From: Juglans regia
Lineage: Eukaryota; Streptophyta; Magnoliopsida; Fagales; Juglandaceae
Reading direction: 5' to 3'
Assembly (NCBI RefSeq): GCF_001411555.2
Contig: NC_049901.1
Location: 11,418,681 to 11,482,680, forward strand
Length of the DNA stretch: 64,000 bases
Position numbers and translations under genes: made by a program. Below the pieces are notes generated by a model. It ran no database searches, was not told where the DNA came from, and saw only the letters and a list, made by a program, of their open reading frames with translations. Positions within the stretch are counted from its first letter, which is position 1; the number at the start of each line of letters is the position of its first letter. Below are positions 59,750 to 64,000 of the stretch, piece by piece.

Positions 59750-61530
59750 TAGGATGGAAGATGTTATTGCAATGATAATATTTAAATTCAAGCAAATCTT
59801 TCTACCCTCATTTTTTTTATGTAATGGTTCACTTAGTAGTGCATTTACCTCGAGATACACCGCTAGGTGGATCAGTACAATTTATGTGGGTTTGACATTT
59901 TGTTCACTATATTTCCATGGGGTTGAGACCAATGTTTTGAATACCGTACCGGACATCGTACCGGTCAAAGCATTGGAACGAAATATTTCGATACCGGTAC
60001 CGTTTCGAGATAACGTTTCGGGATAGTCGATATATAAATAAATTATATATATAAATATATATAAAAATTATATTCCAAAATAATAGTCTATATATAAATA
60101 AATTATATATAAATACATATATATAAATTATAAATAGTCTAGTCTGAATTAGGAGTTAAAAAATAAGTTTGTAGTTTGAAAAAATGAAAAAAAAAAAAAA
60201 AAACTCACAGGCCGAAATATCAGCCGGTACCGGTCGAAATATAGGCCGGTACAGGCCGAAATTTAGTCCGGAATGGCCGCTACCGGCCGGTATGGTCGGT
60301 ATTTTAGCCGGTACGGAACAGATATAGTACCTTTACCGGCTGGACGGACGGCCGAAATGAAAAATTTCAGCCATACCGGCCGGTACGGTACGAAATTTAA
60401 AACACTGGTTGAGACGCATTTCAATTGAGCTTAGCAGAATGCTGTGCCAACCATTCTCCTCGTGAGCTATCTGTATTCTTCCAAAATGTAAGGCCCTTGG
60501 GTGCACGATCGGGTTATGATTTAATTGGTGGAGAATTTTATAAAACACAGTGGTACTTGAATAATTTTCGGGAGATTGATAAGTATCTCAGGTATGCCCC
60601 ATTGTTGAGGCTAAATTTTATCCATATTCCAGACTATTATAGTACCAAACAAAGTGTTAATTGTATTATTTTTTTATCTACTTAGTGAGCACATGGACAA
60701 ACTGAGGTCACTAGGCGAATGTAGAGGCAAAGCATGAAGAAAAATTTCTGAAATGGTTTGAACAACGTGTATGCATTTAAATGAAAATTTAAATTCTTTT
60801 TAGTTAAAACTAATTATTTTATTTTACATTAACCACACTAATGTTTACTATTTCACACGGTAGTTTTTGCAACTATGTGATCAAAATCCACAATTATTAT
60901 ATTTTGAATTACATGCATTGGCCCGTGGTCCTTCAAATAGAGTACTTTGATACACAGGTTTCACGATTCGAGGCTATAGGTTCTATACCATGGACCATGA
61001 ACATAATCAGAAGACTTGAAATTGTAGTGGATTGGCCAATGGTAGTCAATCAATAGAGGATATCTACTATGATGTCATACGTAACATTATTGGACTAAAA
61101 TACTTGGGCAGGAGTGTGACATATTTATTTAAATGTGATTGGAGAGATCTATGAGGTGGTAGGGTATCGAAACATATAGATAGTCACTTCATGAGTGTTA
61201 ACACTGCATGTAAATGGTATGAGGATGATTCATTTGTATTGTCTTACCAAGTGACTCAAGTGTATTACTTGGTCAATCCAATGATAGAGGCTAATGAAGA
61301 TAGTGGAGAGATAAGTTTGCGAGTCATACAAAAGTTTGTTCATCAAAATATTTATGATGTAAGAACGGTAGTGGAGGATCTTAGTGAAGATAAAGATGAC
61401 ACTTCGAGTATAGAGATATACCAAGACAGTGGATGGGATATTAATTTATTTGTTAACCTTGGTGCAGTCGAACTAATCCCATTATCCAGAGATGAAGTTC
61501 CACAGTACATCTTGATACATCGGTATTAAG
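59750..61530 (+). pseudogene. CACTA (En/Spm) transposase C-terminal relic
   Basis: The plus strand carries pieces of the plant TNP2-type transposase. A DUF4218-like part (59754-59929) reads I-F-L-P-S-F-F, Y-T-A-R-W and L-T-F-C-S-L-Y-F-H-G-V-E-T, and is cut by the MITE 59930-60407 exactly after G-V-E-T. It resumes with a 'Q-N-V-R-P-L-G' block and E-I-D-K-Y. A DUF4216-like part (61060-61350) reads F-K-C-D-W-R-D-L, H-F-M-S-V-N-T, W-Y-E-D-D-S-F-V-L-S-Y-Q-V-T-Q-V-Y-Y-L and V-I-Q-K-F-V-H. Several stops are present. The catalytic N-terminal part is absent. Confidence 0.82.
59930..60407. mobile_element. Intact hAT-type MITE, 478 bp
   Basis: Ends CAATGTTTTGAATACCG and (inverse) CAGTGTTTTAAATTTCG continue as CGTACCGTACC-like inverted repeats. 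A perfect 8-bp target duplication GTTGAGAC lies at 59922-59929 and 60408-60415. The interior has many ACCGGCCGGTA-type palindromes in the right third and a poly(A) tract. Removing it restores the transposase frame on both sides. It is the same family as 53719-58694 but in the opposite orientation. Confidence 0.95.
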
Positions 61531-61567
61531 TGATCATCCGGTTGAAGATATTGATGACTTGGTGGAG

Positions 61568-61904
61568 GATGATGATGATGATGATGAACCAGATCCCGCA
61601 GATGAGTGGATGCTACGAATGATGTTATTGAAGGAGAATCTGAAATAAGCATGGACAATACGTCTGAGGATGATGGATATTAAATATAGTAAATTTTTTA
61701 TTTTAAGTAGATTGTGCTATAGAATTTTCATAAGAAGATGATAATGATGATGATGAACTAGATCTCGAAGATTAGACGAATGCTATGAATGATGTTATAG
61801 AACAAGATTCCAAAACAAGAATGGACACTATGTTTGAGGATGATGGAGATTAAATGTAGTAAATTCTTTATTTTAAGTAGATTGTGCTATAGATCTTTCA
61901 TAAT
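61568..61904 (+). repeat. Tandem duplication of a ~170-bp acidic tail segment
   Basis: 61568-61733 and 61737-61904 are two diverged copies: each has a GATGATGATGATGA run, 'gaatgatgttat', 'gaggatgatgga(t/g)attaaat' and 'tattttaagtagattgtgctatag'. The first follows the transposase relic and would encode an Asp-rich C-terminal tail. Confidence 0.8.
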
Positions 61905-62204
61905 TACTTTTTTGTAACTTCGCTAACAATGATAATGATTTTGAAGGATGCCACCAAAGTGACAACGAAGAAATGTATCTTCCCCGCCAAGTCCAGAACA
62001 AGTTGAGGACTTGCCAACTGAGGACCCCACCCTTGATGATCTTGATAAGAGGCAAACCAGTCAACACCTGGCTATAAGTACATTGTTGCCAAAAATTTAT
62101 TATTTATATACTACTTGGGGAGAATTAAATGTTTTTTTTATAAAATATTTTTTTAGACAAACACTATGCAATAACTGGTGGGACACACAACTATCAAATC
62201 TCTC

Positions 62205-62352
62205 AAAAAGTTAAAACTATCTCATCTCACTTCTACATCCAGACACATAAATTGTTAAAAACTAACTCATCTCATCTTAACTCAACAAGCTCGCTACTAT
62301 TCAGAAACTATTTTAACTCATTTATCGCAACTCGTTATCCAAACGAGGCCAT
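62205..62352. repeat. MITE family M1 copy
   Basis: Contains AAAACTATCTCATCTCAC, AACTCATCTCATCTTAACTC and ends GCAACTCGTTATCCAAAC, the inverse of the GTTTGGATA start. Confidence 0.55.
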
Positions 62353-62386
62353 AATTCTTTTTATTGAATTAACACTTTTTAACTTA

Positions 62387-62417
<31 letters not shown>

Positions 62418-62485
62418 ATTAGGATTAGACTCATCACTCATGTAACCCCTTTATCAATCATGCCACTATGAAATAATTATGATTT

Positions 62486-64000
62486 TGTAACGCCCCAGCC
62501 CCAAATGGGTTAGATAGTTACTAACTGTCACCTAGAATCATATCTCATAAGATAGATATAGACTCCAATTTCTCAATTACACATAGCTCTCATTGTTTTA
62601 AACTAACTATTCTAAAATAATTTACTAGAAACTCCACCAAGTCTCAAAATAAATGTCAACTTTCCAAAATACCAAGTTAACAGAACAAAACAAATCTCCT
62701 CAATAAAATCTCAAATAACCATGGCATTCTTTTGTGCGTAATCCACTGTGCTTAACTAATCTCGTCCATACTCTCTAAACTTAAACCTCAACTGAAATAT
62801 TCAGATTATTTGAAAAATATTGTATAGATAAGGGGTGAGTTATTAATAACTCAGGAAGTAGAGAATATTTACTAGTACATAAACATGAGTCATTTACAGA
62901 GTTCAGAATGTAAAATAAAACATGTAGTTTCTGAATGCTGGGACAAAACATGTTATATAAATATCAGAGCAATAGTTAAGAAAATACTCATATTCAAAAG
63001 TTCTATAGCATAACATAACTGAAGCTCATCATCATATAATCTCATATGATATAGTATTAGAGCACCATATAAGACTAGAGGCCATATTTAATCCTCGTGG
63101 TAGGGTTGTGCTATCCCCGGTGGCCGAACTGGGCAGAGACAGAAGTGAATCTTTCTCTTATCATTCTCGAAACTCCTAGTGTGCACACAGGAAAGACCAC
63201 ATAAAAAACCACTTTGATCCAAAATGGGTGTACTCAGACACAGAGAAGTTGGTACTAACACAAACAGAGACCACAATTTTACACCCATGATAAGGTCAGA
63301 GCAGAATATAGCAGAGCAGCAGTAGAGCTAGCTAGATAATCAAACAGAGTAATGAACAGAATCATATCATTTTCACATAATCAAAACAGATTCTAAGCAT
63401 TTTCACTTAACATGCACAAATTTTCAGATTTCATATTTACTTTTTTTGCGCAGGTCAAGAATAAAATGCAAAAATTTTGCTCATGTTTATACCAGTCATG
63501 ACAGAAAATACTCTATTTTATTTAGATTTCATGAGTATGCAGAAGACATAACTGAGGTTGTTTCCATATTACTTTTCAAAACAAACATGCATATTTTCAC
63601 AAATCAACCTTAATCCATTTCTTTTCTTTTATGTAAAGCCTAGTATAGAAATCCCGCTTACTTAGACTTTTTAACTTCTTTCAATTTTCTCACAACAGTG
63701 CTAAGGGAATATCAATTATTGCCTGTATAAAAATCACGTGCGTAAATTTTTAACTGAACACATACTTCGTGGGTAATGGGTTTTTCCGTTAATTTCTGGG
63801 GTGGGTGAGCGGGTGAGCGACGGTGGCTGTCTAGGGTGACAAAACATGAAAATGAGAGAGAGAGAGAGAGAGATTACTGAGAGATTGGAACGCCGAAGTT
63901 ATGGCTAAATTGACGGTGGTGGAAACTTCTGTGCGTGATGGTGTAGCAAGAGGACGTTCGACTGATCTGGGTTGACGTGAAGCTTCTGGTGCAGTGGTGC
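62486..64000 (+). other. Possible truncated LTR starting TGTAACGCCCC
   Basis: TGTAACGCCCCAGCCCC at 62486 is a start commonly seen in plant Ty3/gypsy LTRs, and what follows is non-coding with a CG-richer block (63100-63130) and a leader-like end containing (GA)n at 63853-63872. The window ends before any second copy could be found, so the call is a guess. No gene is seen here. Confidence 0.3.

Overview
This is AT-rich nuclear DNA from a flowering plant, almost certainly a eudicot tree. My best guess is Fagales, perhaps the walnut/hickory family, but that rests on the general look of the dispersed repeats and is inference. Everything is eukaryotic in style: introns with GT/AG borders, long AT, GA and TG microsatellites, plant transposons and plant-only gene families. 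No rRNA, tRNA, CRISPR array or operon was seen.

Four genes look intact. An NF-YB histone-fold transcription factor (11586-12224, -) is encoded in one exon. A Golgi-type pectin methyltransferase-like gene of the PMT24/25/26 group (13686-19770, -) can be rebuilt in eight coding exons totalling 828 codons plus stop. Two very small genes (41445-41624 + and 49997-50182 +) encode 59- and 61-residue basic proteins that share a core of the form L-P-P-x-R-G-x-x-K-R-x-x-F-x-x-F; they look like diverged paralogues of an unnamed plant family. A trichome-birefringence-like (TBL) acetyltransferase pseudogene lies at 26174-27430 (+).

The rest is mostly mobile DNA. (1) 3220-7851 is a full-length Ty1/copia element with 236-bp LTRs, a 5-bp target duplication and a polyprotein broken by one nonsense codon. 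(2) 8101-11416 is a pair of ~600-bp direct repeats flanking a CACTA-like segment with ACGTTCGAACGT repeats and a putative plant transposon protein ORF. (3) 27807-31546 is a Pack-CACTA element with a TAG target duplication that carries a carbonic anhydrase exon and the 5' end of a second host gene. (4) 35230-37510 is a decayed hAT transposase. (5) 44455-47165 is a second CACTA of the same family, nested in an older ACGTTCGAACGT element. (6) 53420-61904 is a layered nest: a CACTA transposase relic and a LINE relic, a hAT MITE in the LINE, a non-autonomous copia-type LTR element in that MITE, and a second copy of the MITE in the CACTA relic. Short MITE families recur through the window, including inside the methyltransferase introns.

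The host genes show no obvious functional linkage. The clearest themes are gene-fragment capture by CACTA elements, repeated self-nesting of transposons, and the pair of related micro-protein genes.
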